Source of the DNA: Niastella populi
Lineage (GTDB): Bacteria > Bacteroidota > Bacteroidia > Chitinophagales > Chitinophagaceae
Reading direction: 5' to 3'
NCBI RefSeq assembly: GCF_002078015.1
Contig: NZ_LWBP01000123.1
Span: 93,222 to 157,221, forward strand
Length of the DNA stretch: 64,000 bases
Shown here: positions 31,891 to 40,247 of the stretch, one piece after another
Position numbering within the stretch: position 1 is the first letter of the stretch
Layout of the letters: each line of letters starts with the position of its first letter
The notes under the pieces: model-generated
Database searches by the model: none
Told to the model about the DNA's origin: nothing
The model's input: the letters and a program-made list of their open reading frames with translations, nothing else
Program-made: the position numbers and the translations under genes

Positions 31891-32874
31891 ATGTTTTACC
31901 ATGTAAAGGAATTACAATTCAATGCACGGGTATCAAAACCTGATCCTGCATTTGCCACTTTATTACTTGAACAGTTCGGTGGAGCAAACGGAGAACTGGC
32001 TGCCGCTCTTCGTTATTTCGGACAGGCATTCGGCGCCAAAAAGCCATATCCCGATAAGTACGATCTGCTGATGGATATCGCTACCGAGGAGTTCAGTCAT
32101 CTCGAAATCGTAGGCGCTACCATTCAAATGCTGCTTACGGGTATTAACGGCGATCTGAAGAACGCGGCTGAAAATTCAGAGATCATGAAGCTGATGAACG
32201 GCAAAGCCGCCAAAGAGCAGATCATTCACGAAGCCATGACAGCGCCGCAGTTCCTGGTAGCCAGCGCGGGTACACCGGCTTATACCAATACACAGGGGGT
32301 TCCCTGGACGGCGGCTTATATCAATGGCGATTGTACCGGCGACCTGACGGCAGACCTTCGGTCAGACATAGCCGCGGAATCACGCGCAAAAATGGTGTAC
32401 GAATATTTATTACAGTTCACCGACGACCCTTTTGTAAAGGAAACGCTGCGGTTCCTGATGACAAGAGAGGTTGCGCATTTCCAAATGTTCGAAGCTGCGC
32501 TCGATGACATTAAGCCCAATTTCCCGCCGGGTGTACTGCAAAGCGATCCCCGTTACAGCAACCAGTATTTCAACATGAGCACCGGCAATGATTTCACCGG
32601 CCCATGGAACACGGGTGAAACAAGTAAAATGGGTGAAGCCTACCAGTATATTGAAGACCCGATACGATTTGTAATGGAAACAAATGGATTACAGGGCCAG
32701 ACCCCACATGGCACCCATCGCACCATGGAAACGGTTGAACAGGCCGACAAAGAGCTGAGCAAGCTGCGCCGGACCGAGATCAATATAGCTGCGCCTGTGG
32801 GTGAGCAACAACAATGGGATGTACCCTCACCAGGCATGGGCGGTCCTGAAAAGGGAGAAAAAGGAATTATATGA
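31891..32874 (+). CDS. Manganese catalase
   Basis: A non-haem catalase that converts hydrogen peroxide to water and oxygen with a dimanganese centre. The ligand set is visible: E35 (GGANGELAAALRY), E66 or E67 and H70 (ATEEFSHLEIVG), E163 (AAESRAKMVYEYL) and H196 (REVAHFQMFEAAL). At 327 aa it has the long C-terminal arm typical of hexameric enzymes, ending in SPGMGGPEKGEKGI. First gene of a likely four-gene operon; its stop overlaps the start of the DsbA-like gene (ATGA). Confidence 0.93.
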   Translation: MFYHVKELQFNARVSKPDPAFATLLLEQFGGANGELAAALRYFGQAFGAKKPYPDKYDLLMDIATEEFSHLEIVGATIQMLLTGINGDLKNAAENSEIMKLMNGKAAKEQIIHEAMTAPQFLVASAGTPAYTNTQGVPWTAAYINGDCTGDLTADLRSDIAAESRAKMVYEYLLQFTDDPFVKETLRFLMTREVAHFQMFEAALDDIKPNFPPGVLQSDPRYSNQYFNMSTGNDFTGPWNTGETSKMGEAYQYIEDPIRFVMETNGLQGQTPHGTHRTMETVEQADKELSKLRRTEINIAAPVGEQQQWDVPSPGMGGPEKGEKGII

Positions 32875-33560
32875 CCATGAAAAACAGCGATCAGGAAAGC
32901 GCCACTCTGGAAAAGCAAGGCGGAAGTACGATAAGCATTGTTTATTATACCGATCCGCTTTGCTGCTGGAGTTGGGCGTTGGACAAACAACTGGCGCATC
33001 TTGAAAAAGAATGGCCGGGCAATATTACATGGCGGTATTGTATGGGCGGACTGCTTCCTGGCTGGAACCAGTATGCAGACCATCAGAACAGCATAGTACG
33101 CCCTGCACAAATGGGCCCCCTATGGATGCAGGCCGGGGAAATGCTGCAGCTCGACCTCGCGCATCGCATTTGGGTAACCGACCCGCCGGCTTCCTCCTAC
33201 CCCGCATGCATAGCTGTTAAATGCGCCGAAATACAATCGGCTGTTGCCGGCCGGCATTACCTGCATTTCGTACGCAAGGCTGTTATGGAACACGGGTTGA
33301 ATATTTCGCGGCATGAAGTGCTGCACCAGGTAGCCGAATGCGTAGCGGGCGTTTCAAAACAATTTTCCCTTGCCCGGTTTGTACAGGACATGGAAAATGA
33401 CGCCGCCCTGGAACTATTCAGAAAAGACCTGCAGGAAACAAAATACCGTAACATCAACCGCTTTCCCACCCTTGTAATACAACGCCCGGAAGCGCGCGGT
33501 GTGGTGGTGACCGGATACCGGCCTGCGGAGGTATTGTTACATATTATCAATGACGCGTAA
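32871..33560 (+). CDS. DsbA-family thioredoxin-fold protein with degenerate active site
   Basis: 229 aa, no signal peptide, so cytoplasmic. The thioredoxin-fold start is SIVYYTDPLCCWSWALDKQ; the expected C-x-x-C (residues 31-34) reads C-C-W-S, so the second cysteine is a serine. The helical insertion domain and the cis-proline region (NINRFPTLVIQ) are present. This pattern is closer to the FrnE/ClpXP-adaptor (SpxH/YjbH) branch than to a disulfide oxidase, so an adaptor or binding role is plausible; this is inference. Its start overlaps the catalase stop by 4 bp, showing co-expression with peroxide defence. Confidence 0.8.
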   Translation: MTMKNSDQESATLEKQGGSTISIVYYTDPLCCWSWALDKQLAHLEKEWPGNITWRYCMGGLLPGWNQYADHQNSIVRPAQMGPLWMQAGEMLQLDLAHRIWVTDPPASSYPACIAVKCAEIQSAVAGRHYLHFVRKAVMEHGLNISRHEVLHQVAECVAGVSKQFSLARFVQDMENDAALELFRKDLQETKYRNINRFPTLVIQRPEARGVVVTGYRPAEVLLHIINDA

Positions 33561-33852
33561 GAAAATGAAGCCTATGATACAGATAATATCTATTGAATTC
33601 GAGTACAGGCAAAAAACATATTACGCCCTTGTACGAATTAAAGAACGGAATACGACGGAATATCATATAACCATTATGAACGGCCCGCTGGAACAAAAAC
33701 TTTACGGCCATCATGTTTTTATTGAAGAAGATGGTGAATTCTTGTTGGACCCCATTCCTGATAAGGAATGCAGCGAACTGCGGCAGGCAGTTGGCAGGGC
33801 CCTCTGTGAACACTATAATAAACCGTATCATTTAACTGAAAAAAAAGTATGA
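33550..33852 (+). CDS. Small hypothetical protein, up to 100 aa
   Basis: Beta-rich small protein: IISIEFEYRQKTYYALVRIK, then YHITIMNGPLEQKLYGHHV, then a helix around CSELRQAVGRALCEHYNKP. It has the look of a short conserved Bacteroidota protein, but I cannot name a family. The ATG at 33550 overlaps the end of the DsbA-like gene by 11 bp; ATGs at 33565 and 33574 are alternatives. Embedded in the catalase-to-glgX operon. Confidence 0.6.
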   Translation: MTRKKMKPMIQIISIEFEYRQKTYYALVRIKERNTTEYHITIMNGPLEQKLYGHHVFIEEDGEFLLDPIPDKECSELRQAVGRALCEHYNKPYHLTEKKV

Positions 33853-33890
33853 CCGCATTCCTGTGATTTAAATGCGATGGAGATGACATT

Positions 33891-36077
33891 ATGGTTAATA
33901 CACTGGAAAATTATCTCGGTACGCCCTATCCGTTAGGCGCTGCCTGGGATGGGAACGGGGTTAACTTTGCGCTTTATGCAGAGAATGCGGAAGGTATTGA
34001 CCTTTGTTTGTTCAATTCCGTTGAAGATGATATAGAAACGATAAAATTACGTTTCAAGGAACGCACCCATCACATCTGGCATATGTACGTGCCCGGTATT
34101 CAACCCGGACAACTGTATGGTTACCGTGTATCGGGACCCTACAAACCCGAAGAAGGGCACCGGTTCAATGCCTATAAGTTATTGCTCGATCCCTATGCCA
34201 AAGCCATTGCAGGCACCCTGCAGTGGCACGACGCCCTGTTCGGGTACGAGATCGGCCATGAACAGGAAGACCTCAGTTTCAATACAACAGACAGCGCTCC
34301 GTATATGCCTAAATCAGTTGTTGTAGGTGATAATTTCGATTGGGAAGATGATAAACCCCTTAACATATCATATCATGAGACCATCATCTACGAAGCGCAT
34401 GTGAAAAGCCTTACATACCTCCATCCCGATCTCCCCGAGGAGATCAGGGGCACGTATAAAGCCATCGGGCACCCTGTAATAATCGATTACCTGAAAAACC
34501 TTGGCATAACCGCCATAGAGCTGATGCCGGTTCATCATTTCATCGAAGACCGGCATTTAAAGGAAAAAGGGCTGACCAACTACTGGGGATATAATACCAT
34601 CGGTTTCTTTGCACCCGATTCGCGGTATTCAGCAAGCGGCATCCTCGGCCAGCAGGTGCAGGAGTTCAGGGAAATGGTAAAGGCTTTGCACAAGGCAGGG
34701 ATAGAAGTGATACTCGATGTCGTGTATAACCATACAGCGGAAGGCAATCATTTCGGCCCCACGCTATGCTTCCGAGGCATCGACAACGCATCTTATTACC
34801 GGTTGACAGAGAATAAACGGTATTATATGGACTATACCGGTACCGGCAATACGTTGAATACGCGTTTACCGTATGTGCTGCAGCTGATCATGGACAGCCT
34901 GCGTTACTGGATCCAGCAAATGCATGTAGATGGCTTCCGGTTCGACCTGGCAGCTACCCTTGCCCGCGAGCTGCACGAAGTGAACAAGTTGGGCGCCTTC
35001 TTCGATATCATACACCAGGACCCGGTAATATCGCAGGTGAAACTGATAGCAGAGCCCTGGGACCTTGGCGAAGGCGGTTACCAGGTAGGTAAATTTCCTG
35101 TTGGCTGGGCCGAATGGAACGGCCTTTACCGCGATTGCATAAGAGATTACTGGCGCGGCGCCGAAAGCAGGCTGGCCGAGTTTGCGAAACGCATTACCGG
35201 CAGCGCCGATTTGTATAAGAACGACTACCGCAACCCGGGCGCCAGTGTGAACTTCATTACGGCGCACGACGGCTTTACCATGGAAGATCTCGTGAGCTTT
35301 AATGAACGGCATAACGAGGCCAACGGTGAAAATAATGAAGACGGCGATAAGGAAAACCACTCCTGTAATTATGGGGTGGAAGGACCTGCCAAAGACCTGG
35401 GCATCGTTGGAATACGGAAACGGCAAAAACGCAATCTGCTCACTACCCTGTTATTATCACAGGGAGTGCCTATGATATTCAGCGGCGATGAGCTGGGTAA
35501 TTCTCAATACGGAAACAACAATGCTTATTGCCAGGACAATGAAATAAGCTGGATAAAGTGGAGTGAAAAGGATGAGTCGCAGATCGCTTTTGTAAGGCAA
35601 CTGATCTGGTTCCGTAAATCGCATCCGGCATTCAGCCGGCGGCGCTGGTTCCAGGAACAGCCCATTCGCGGTATCGGTGTGGAAGATATTGCCTGGTTCA
35701 CCCCCGACGGCAATGAAATGAGAGACGAACAATGGAACGAGGGATATGCGAAGTCGTTAGGCCTGTACCTGAACGGGCTCGGGTTACGCTGTCTCGATGA
35801 AAAAGGCAGGAAGCTGACCGATAAGGATTTTTACCTGTTATTCAATGCGCACCATGAAGCGCTGGAGTTTACGCTGCCGCCGGAAAAGTTCGGTAGTAAA
35901 TGGTTCAAACTACTCGATACTTCTACCGACAATGAGTTGGTGCAGGACCCCGGTAATGCGCTGGGCCCCGCCGGGAAATATCTGGTACAGGCAAGAAGCC
36001 TGGTGCTTTTACAGGGCGAGCACATTATCCCGGAAAGCAACCCGCCCGATACCTTACCCGAAATAAACAAGCCATAG
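33891..36077 (+). CDS. glgX: Glycogen debranching enzyme GlgX
   Basis: Hydrolyses alpha-1,6 branches of glycogen limit dextrin. The N-terminal CBM48 domain (GTPYPLGAAWDGNGVNFALY) is followed by the GH13 barrel. Conserved regions: EVILDVVYNHTAEG, the nucleophile Asp around residue 353 in DGFRFDLAATLARE, the acid/base Glu around 388 in KLIAEPWDLGEGGY, and the third Asp in NFITAHDGFTMEDL. At 728 aa its length is normal for GlgX. It is last in the operon with Mn-catalase and is followed by a terminator. No other glycogen gene is adjacent, so its pairing with peroxide defence suggests expression under starvation or stationary conditions. Confidence 0.93.
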   Translation: MVNTLENYLGTPYPLGAAWDGNGVNFALYAENAEGIDLCLFNSVEDDIETIKLRFKERTHHIWHMYVPGIQPGQLYGYRVSGPYKPEEGHRFNAYKLLLDPYAKAIAGTLQWHDALFGYEIGHEQEDLSFNTTDSAPYMPKSVVVGDNFDWEDDKPLNISYHETIIYEAHVKSLTYLHPDLPEEIRGTYKAIGHPVIIDYLKNLGITAIELMPVHHFIEDRHLKEKGLTNYWGYNTIGFFAPDSRYSASGILGQQVQEFREMVKALHKAGIEVILDVVYNHTAEGNHFGPTLCFRGIDNASYYRLTENKRYYMDYTGTGNTLNTRLPYVLQLIMDSLRYWIQQMHVDGFRFDLAATLARELHEVNKLGAFFDIIHQDPVISQVKLIAEPWDLGEGGYQVGKFPVGWAEWNGLYRDCIRDYWRGAESRLAEFAKRITGSADLYKNDYRNPGASVNFITAHDGFTMEDLVSFNERHNEANGENNEDGDKENHSCNYGVEGPAKDLGIVGIRKRQKRNLLTTLLLSQGVPMIFSGDELGNSQYGNNNAYCQDNEISWIKWSEKDESQIAFVRQLIWFRKSHPAFSRRRWFQEQPIRGIGVEDIAWFTPDGNEMRDEQWNEGYAKSLGLYLNGLGLRCLDEKGRKLTDKDFYLLFNAHHEALEFTLPPEKFGSKWFKLLDTSTDNELVQDPGNALGPAGKYLVQARSLVLLQGEHIIPESNPPDTLPEINKP

Positions 36078-36090
36078 CAGTTACATATCG

Positions 36091-36119
36091 AAGGCCCCGG
36101 CACAATTGTGCGGGGCCTT
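36091..36119 (+). terminator. Terminator of the catalase-glgX operon
   Basis: AAGGCCCC (36091-36098) pairs with GGGGCCTT (36112-36119), with an inner GCACAATTGTGC palindrome. GC-rich stem; the T run is short. Confidence 0.7.
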
Positions 36120-36281
36120 TGATGCACCAGCTTCAGTAAATGGGAAGGAGCAAATTGTTCATGCGAAGCATGGTAACCGACCATTGTTTTAACAATCTTT
36201 TTATTTGCGTATTAATTTCCGCAATCGCACCACATATCGGATTATCTAAACACAAATCAGCGGCCGCCCTTAAATAACAAA

Positions 36282-36307
36282 ACCCCCGGCGTTACGGCGC
36301 CGGGGGT
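36282..36307 (-). terminator. Rho-independent terminator of groES-groEL
   Basis: ACCCCCGGCG / CGCCGGGGGT, perfect 10-bp stem, 6-nt loop; on the minus strand followed by TTTTGTTATTT. It lies 24 bp after the groEL stop. Confidence 0.88.
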
Positions 36308-36331
36308 CAACAGAATAACTACAACACACAA

Positions 36332-37960
36332 CTAGTAATCCATGCCACTCATGGCAGGTGAAGGAACAGCGGTTGTTTCATTTTTTGGTTTATCGGCCAC
36401 CACGCATTCGGTGGTGAGTAACATACCCGCAACGGAAGCGGCATGCTCTATGGCTACCCTCGATACCTTGGTAGGATCGATAACGCCGGCCGGCAACAGG
36501 TTTTCATATTGTTCGGTCCGGGCATTGAAGCCATAATCGCCGGCGCCCTGTTTAATTGTTTGCACTACAATACTGCCTTCGAGGCCGCAGTTGCGAACGA
36601 TCTGGCGCAATGGTTCTTCCACAGCGCGTTTTATAATGGCGATACCGGTAGTTTCATCTTCGTTTTTGCCTTGCAGTTGCTCCAGCGCCTGGCTCGCCCT
36701 GATATATGCCACGCCGCCACCGGGCACAATGCCTTCTTCAACGGCTGCGCGGGTGGCATGCAGCGCATCGTCGACCCGGTCTTTCTTTTCTTTCATTTCC
36801 ACCTCGGTTGCGGCGCCCACATACAGAACGGCAACGCCACCGGTTAGTTTGGCCAGCCGCTCCTGCAGTTTTTCCTTATCGTAATCGGAAGTGGTAACGG
36901 CCATTTGGGATTTGATCTGGTTGATGCGCGCTCTGATGGCATCCTTTTCACCGGCGCCACCTACTATTGTCGTATTGTCTTTGTCGATAGTGATGGTTTC
37001 AGCAGAACCCAAATGGCTCAGTTCCACATTTTCGAGGGTATAGCCCTGTTCTTCGCTGATAACGGTGCCATTGGTAAGCACGGCAATATCCTGCAGCATT
37101 TCCTTGCGGCGGTCGCCGAAGCCGGGCGCCTTAACGGCAGCCACCTTCAGGGTACCACGCAGTTTGTTTACTACGAGGGTAGCCAGCGCTTCGCCTTCGA
37201 GGTCTTCCGTAATGATGAGAACCGGGCGGCCGGTTTTGGCGGTTTTCTCCAACAACCCGAGGATATCTTTCATTGCGGAGATCTTTTTATCGTAGATGAG
37301 AATATAAGGACGCTCGAGTACAGCCTGCATCTTCTCGGTATTGGTTACGAAATACGGAGAAATATATCCCCTGTCGAACTGCATACCTTCTACAACTTCT
37401 ACAGTGGTGTCGGTTCCTTTGGCTTCTTCCACGGTGATCACGCCTTCATTACCTACTTTGCTGAAAGCCTTTGCTATCAGTTCGCCAATGGCTTCGTCGT
37501 TATTGGCAGAGATGGTGGCTACCTGGCGAATTTTGCCGGTATCGGTGCCAATGGTTTGCGATTGATCGCGCAGGCTTCTTACAATAGCCTCCACCCCTTT
37601 ATCGATGCCCCGTTTCAGGTCCATCGGGTTGGCGCCGGCGGCCACATTTTTCAGTCCTTCATGAATGATAGCCTGGGCCAGTACGGTAGCGGTAGTAGTA
37701 CCATCACCGGCCATATCGGCTGTTTTGGAAGCCACTTCCTTTACCATTTGCGCGCCCATGTTCTCGAGCGGGTCTTCCAGTTCAATTTCTTTGGCAACAC
37801 TTACCCCATCCTTGGTGATGGCAGGTGCGCCGAATTTCTTTTCAAGGACTACGTTACGTCCCTTGGGGCCGAGGGTCACTTTTACAGCGTTGGCTAAAAT
37901 ATCAACGCCTTTCTTCATCTGGTTCCTGGCTGTTACATCAAAAAACAATTGTTTCGACAT
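36332..37960 (-). CDS. groL: Chaperonin GroEL
   Basis: The 60-kDa chaperonin subunit, which forms the double-ring ATP-driven folding chamber with GroES. 542 aa, full length. Landmarks: [20 protein letters not shown], the ATP site [34 protein letters not shown], and [15 protein letters not shown]. The C-terminus is [10 protein letters not shown]; the usual Gly-Met repeat tail is reduced. It lies downstream of groES with a 62-bp gap and forms an operon. Confidence 0.97.
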   Translation of the reverse strand: MSKQLFFDVTARNQMKKGVDILANAVKVTLGPKGRNVVLEKKFGAPAITKDGVSVAKEIELEDPLENMGAQMVKEVASKTADMAGDGTTTATVLAQAIIHEGLKNVAAGANPMDLKRGIDKGVEAIVRSLRDQSQTIGTDTGKIRQVATISANNDEAIGELIAKAFSKVGNEGVITVEEAKGTDTTVEVVEGMQFDRGYISPYFVTNTEKMQAVLERPYILIYDKKISAMKDILGLLEKTAKTGRPVLIITEDLEGEALATLVVNKLRGTLKVAAVKAPGFGDRRKEMLQDIAVLTNGTVISEEQGYTLENVELSHLGSAETITIDKDNTTIVGGAGEKDAIRARINQIKSQMAVTTSDYDKEKLQERLAKLTGGVAVLYVGAATEVEMKEKKDRVDDALHATRAAVEEGIVPGGGVAYIRASQALEQLQGKNEDETTGIAIIKRAVEEPLRQIVRNCGLEGSIVVQTIKQGAGDYGFNARTEQYENLLPAGVIDPTKVSRVAIEHAASVAGMLLTTECVVADKPKNETTAVPSPAMSGMDY

Positions 37961-38022
37961 AGCTCTTTTGATTTTTTAGCGGTTGTAAATAAAGGATAAA
38001 AAAGAATTGAATTGTAATACGA

Positions 38023-38304
38023 TCACAGGATGGCGAAGATATCCGACTCCCGCATGATCAGCAGTTGCTGGCCTTCATACTGGAATTCGGTTCCGGCGTA
38101 TTTGCCATACAATACCTTATCGCCCTGTTTTACGGTAACCGGTTCATCTTTTTTACCCGGCCCTGCAGCCACTACGATCCCGAGCTGCGGTTTCTCTTTT
38201 GCTGTATCGGGAATAATGATGCCGCCGGCTGTTTTTTCGGCCGATGGCGCGGGTTTGATGATCACCCTGTCGTGCAATGGAACGGCTTTTACGTTTTCTG
38301 CCAT
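38023..38304 (-). CDS. groS: Co-chaperonin GroES
   Basis: 93 aa, typical length. [20 protein letters not shown] is the family N-terminus, the mobile loop follows ([16 protein letters not shown]), and [17 protein letters not shown] and [13 protein letters not shown] complete it. It caps the GroEL ring. Upstream I find no CIRCE element; instead there is an AATTTGCTAATTAGC-type repeat at 38326-38355. Confidence 0.96.
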   Translation of the reverse strand: MAENVKAVPLHDRVIIKPAPSAEKTAGGIIIPDTAKEKPQLGIVVAAGPGKKDEPVTVKQGDKVLYGKYAGTEFQYEGQQLLIMRESDIFAIL

Positions 38305-38325
38305 AATAGATGATTTTGATGGTTA

Positions 38326-38355
38326 ATTTGCTAATTAGCTAATGTGCTAATTAAA
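38326..38355. promoter_or_regulatory. AATTAGC repeats upstream of groES
   Basis: The string TTTGCTAATTAGC-TAATGTGCTAATTA contains three GCTAAT words within 20 bp, starting 22 bp from the groES ATG. It may be a regulatory site or another intergenic repeat; it is not the CIRCE consensus. Confidence 0.35.
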
Positions 38356-38584
38356 TACAAGTCGATGCCTGTTCATGTAAAAAGGGCTATCAAGTGGTGT
38401 GCCGTTGACCAAAACCGGCCGGAAACTGAAAAAAATGCAGGATAAATTTGCAGTCTGGCAATGACAGGCAGCGGCGGAATTGACAAATTTTCATTTCGCC
38501 GTCCTGCCCCGGGGCGGCGCAGGAATTGCAAAACATATATTAGATATGGATCGTGCTATTTATCATTATTCAACACCATGTATT

Positions 38585-38872
38585 ATGAAAAATAAAAACC
38601 CACAAAACGAGGAACAGGGAAAAGGTGGTCATGAATCAAAACCGGCCAACATTGAAAATGAGGAAAAACAATTAGAGAATAAAACAGATACTGCGCCGGA
38701 TGAATTTATCTCACCCAACGCCGATACCGATCAGCCGATGGATGGGCATGTGATAAATGATGCCGTGCTGTTCGGCGAAGATCACGCTCAATATAAGGTA
38801 GACGATGTGCCGGAAAATAAAGACAAGCCGGGCAAAAAGCAAAAAAAGGATGTTGAGAAAGGCGGACTGTAA
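38585..38872 (+). CDS. Small acidic hydrophilic protein, 95 aa
   Basis: From the ATG at 38585 (MKNKNPQNEEQGKGGHESKP). Nearly all residues are polar or charged; the only less polar part is GHVINDAVLFGEDHAQYKVD. The C-terminus is Lys-rich (PGKKQKKDVEKGGL). Probably disordered; no family recognised. It resembles the protein at 29216-29416 in composition. It ends 3 bp before the GTG start of the Crp/Fnr gene, so the two are probably co-transcribed. Confidence 0.55.
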   Translation: MKNKNPQNEEQGKGGHESKPANIENEEKQLENKTDTAPDEFISPNADTDQPMDGHVINDAVLFGEDHAQYKVDDVPENKDKPGKKQKKDVEKGGL

Positions 38873-38875
38873 GCT

Positions 38876-39493
38876 GTGAAAGTTCACTTAATTTTGCCGG
38901 TAAACAAATACCAGCCGGTGATACAACAACTTGCAACGCATATTAGAAAGTTTTGTGCCATAGAGCCGGAAAAAATAAGTGAACTCGAACCGTGGTTCGA
39001 GCCGCGGACCTTTCGCAAAAAACAGTTCCTGCTGCAGGAGGGCGGGCGTTGTAATGAAAAATTCTTTATCGTAAAAGGATGTGTATACATCTATTACCTG
39101 CGGCCAAATGGCGTTGAACAAACGATCGACTTTGCGATCGAGAACTGGTGGACGTCGGATTTTATGGCCTTTCAACAACATACAGCTGCACAATTCTCCA
39201 TCCGTGCGGTAGAAAACACTTCCGTATTATCCATTTCGGCCGGGCGCCAGCACGCACTGCTCGAAAAAATGCCGGAGCTCAACAGCTATTTTCATTTTGT
39301 ATTTCAGAAATCCTATGCCGCCTCGCAGGTAAGGATCAGGAAGTTGTATGAGCTTTCGAAAGAGGAGCTTTACCGTGATTTCAGCCGGCAGTTTCCCGAA
39401 TTCATCCAACGCGTACCGCAATACCTGCTGGCCTCTTTCCTGGGTTTTACGCCCGAATATTTAAGCGAAATAAGGAAGAAGTACATTTCTTAA
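38876..39493 (+). CDS. Crp/Fnr family transcriptional regulator
   Basis: Cyclic-nucleotide-binding-type beta barrel (EPRTFRKKQFLLQEGGRCNE, FFIVKGCVYIYYLRPNG) and a C-terminal winged helix (VPQYLLASFLGFTPEYLSEI). The Arg/Ser pair that contacts cAMP in Crp is not obvious, and there are no clustered N-terminal cysteines for an Fe-S cluster, so the ligand is unknown. The recognition helix reads E-Y-L-S-E. A GTG start at 38876 is the only near start that leaves the barrel complete. A CTTAAA-N4-TTTAAG palindrome overlaps its stop codon, before the AhpD-like gene. Confidence 0.82.
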   Translation: MKVHLILPVNKYQPVIQQLATHIRKFCAIEPEKISELEPWFEPRTFRKKQFLLQEGGRCNEKFFIVKGCVYIYYLRPNGVEQTIDFAIENWWTSDFMAFQQHTAAQFSIRAVENTSVLSISAGRQHALLEKMPELNSYFHFVFQKSYAASQVRIRKLYELSKEELYRDFSRQFPEFIQRVPQYLLASFLGFTPEYLSEIRKKYIS

Positions 39494-39504
39494 ACCAGTT
39501 TAAG
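39489..39504. promoter_or_regulatory. CTTAAA-CCAG-TTTAAG palindrome
   Basis: Perfect 6-bp arms with a 4-bp centre: the spacing used by Crp/Fnr dimers (TTGAT-N4-ATCAA). It sits between the Crp/Fnr gene and the AhpD-like gene, 53 bp before its ATG; a second inverted repeat TTTTGATTG/CAATCAAAA follows at 39516-39558. Confidence 0.4.
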
Positions 39505-39557
39505 TAAACGGGCATTTTTGATTGTGACCTTTGGGCCAGAAAATAAAAACAATCAAA

Positions 39558-40007
39558 ATGCTTAAAGTAGTTAAACATCGCCTGGATGTATGGAAAGAAG
39601 AACCCCTGTATTGGGATCATATAGCAGCAATAGATAAACGGCTGATAGCTTCATCAGTGCCGCGGAATTTAATAGAGCTCATCAAGATCAGGGTATCACA
39701 AATAAACAAATGTGTTTTTTGTATCGATTACCATACGGCCGACGCGTTGAAACTGGGCGAATCGCAGCGCAGGCTCTTTGCGCTGGCAGCCTGGGAGGAA
39801 AGCCCGCTGTTCAGCGACAGTGAAAAAAGCGCATTGAAAGTAGCAGAGGAAATGACCCATATTTCGGTTGCGGGTGTTTCGGATGCAGCGTATGAAACAT
39901 TGAAAACTTTTTTCGATGCTAAGGAAATAGCCGATATCATAATATGTATCAGCCATATCAATTTCCTTAACCGGGTTGGCGTTTCAACCAAAACAGTGGC
40001 ATTGTAG
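39558..40007 (+). CDS. Carboxymuconolactone decarboxylase / AhpD-like protein
   Basis: 149 aa from the ATG at 39558 (MLKVVKHRLDVWKE). The redox motif is C52-V-F-C55 with the following IDYH59, as in AhpD-type alkylhydroperoxidases. Neighbouring helices SSVPRNLIELIKIRVSQINK and EKSALKVAEEMTHIS fit the family. It probably reduces peroxides or acts on lactones; many Bacteroidota copies sit next to a Crp/Fnr gene, as here. A strong terminator follows. Confidence 0.88.
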   Translation: MLKVVKHRLDVWKEEPLYWDHIAAIDKRLIASSVPRNLIELIKIRVSQINKCVFCIDYHTADALKLGESQRRLFALAAWEESPLFSDSEKSALKVAEEMTHISVAGVSDAAYETLKTFFDAKEIADIIICISHINFLNRVGVSTKTVAL

Positions 40008-40028
40008 TAAGCAGGAAGAAGACAGACA

Positions 40029-40060
40029 AAACCGCTCCGGGGACGGAGCGGTTTCTTTTT
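40029..40060 (+). terminator. Rho-independent terminator of the AhpD-like gene
   Basis: AAACCGCTCC / GGAGCGGTTT, 10-bp perfect stem with a 6-nt loop, followed by CTTTTT. Confidence 0.9.
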
Positions 40061-40182
40061 ATGACCCCGGTTTACTCTTCCTGACATAGTATTACTCTCC
40101 TTCTTCAAATTTATTGCACAGGAAGATCTTGTGCTGCTAAAGGAATGCTGAGAAGGAAAGGTAAAGAATGATTGTAATAAAA

Positions 40183-40202
40183 AAACCGTGTAAACACGGT
40201 TT
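40183..40202 (-). terminator. Rho-independent terminator of the DUF1259 gene
   Basis: AAACCGTG-TAAA-CACGGTTT stem; on the minus strand it continues into a T-rich run. Confidence 0.8.
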
Positions 40203-40247
40203 TATGCTTAGATATTCTGATAAAGGAATAATCAAATCGGGATATTT

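Noticed and set aside
36905..37897. 330-aa plus-strand open frame
   Set aside because: Antisense to groEL; long shadow frames are common over highly expressed genes with biased codon use.
38305..38480. CIRCE element upstream of groES
   Set aside because: The TTAGCACTC-N9-GAGTGCTAA consensus is not present; only AATTAGC-type words are found.
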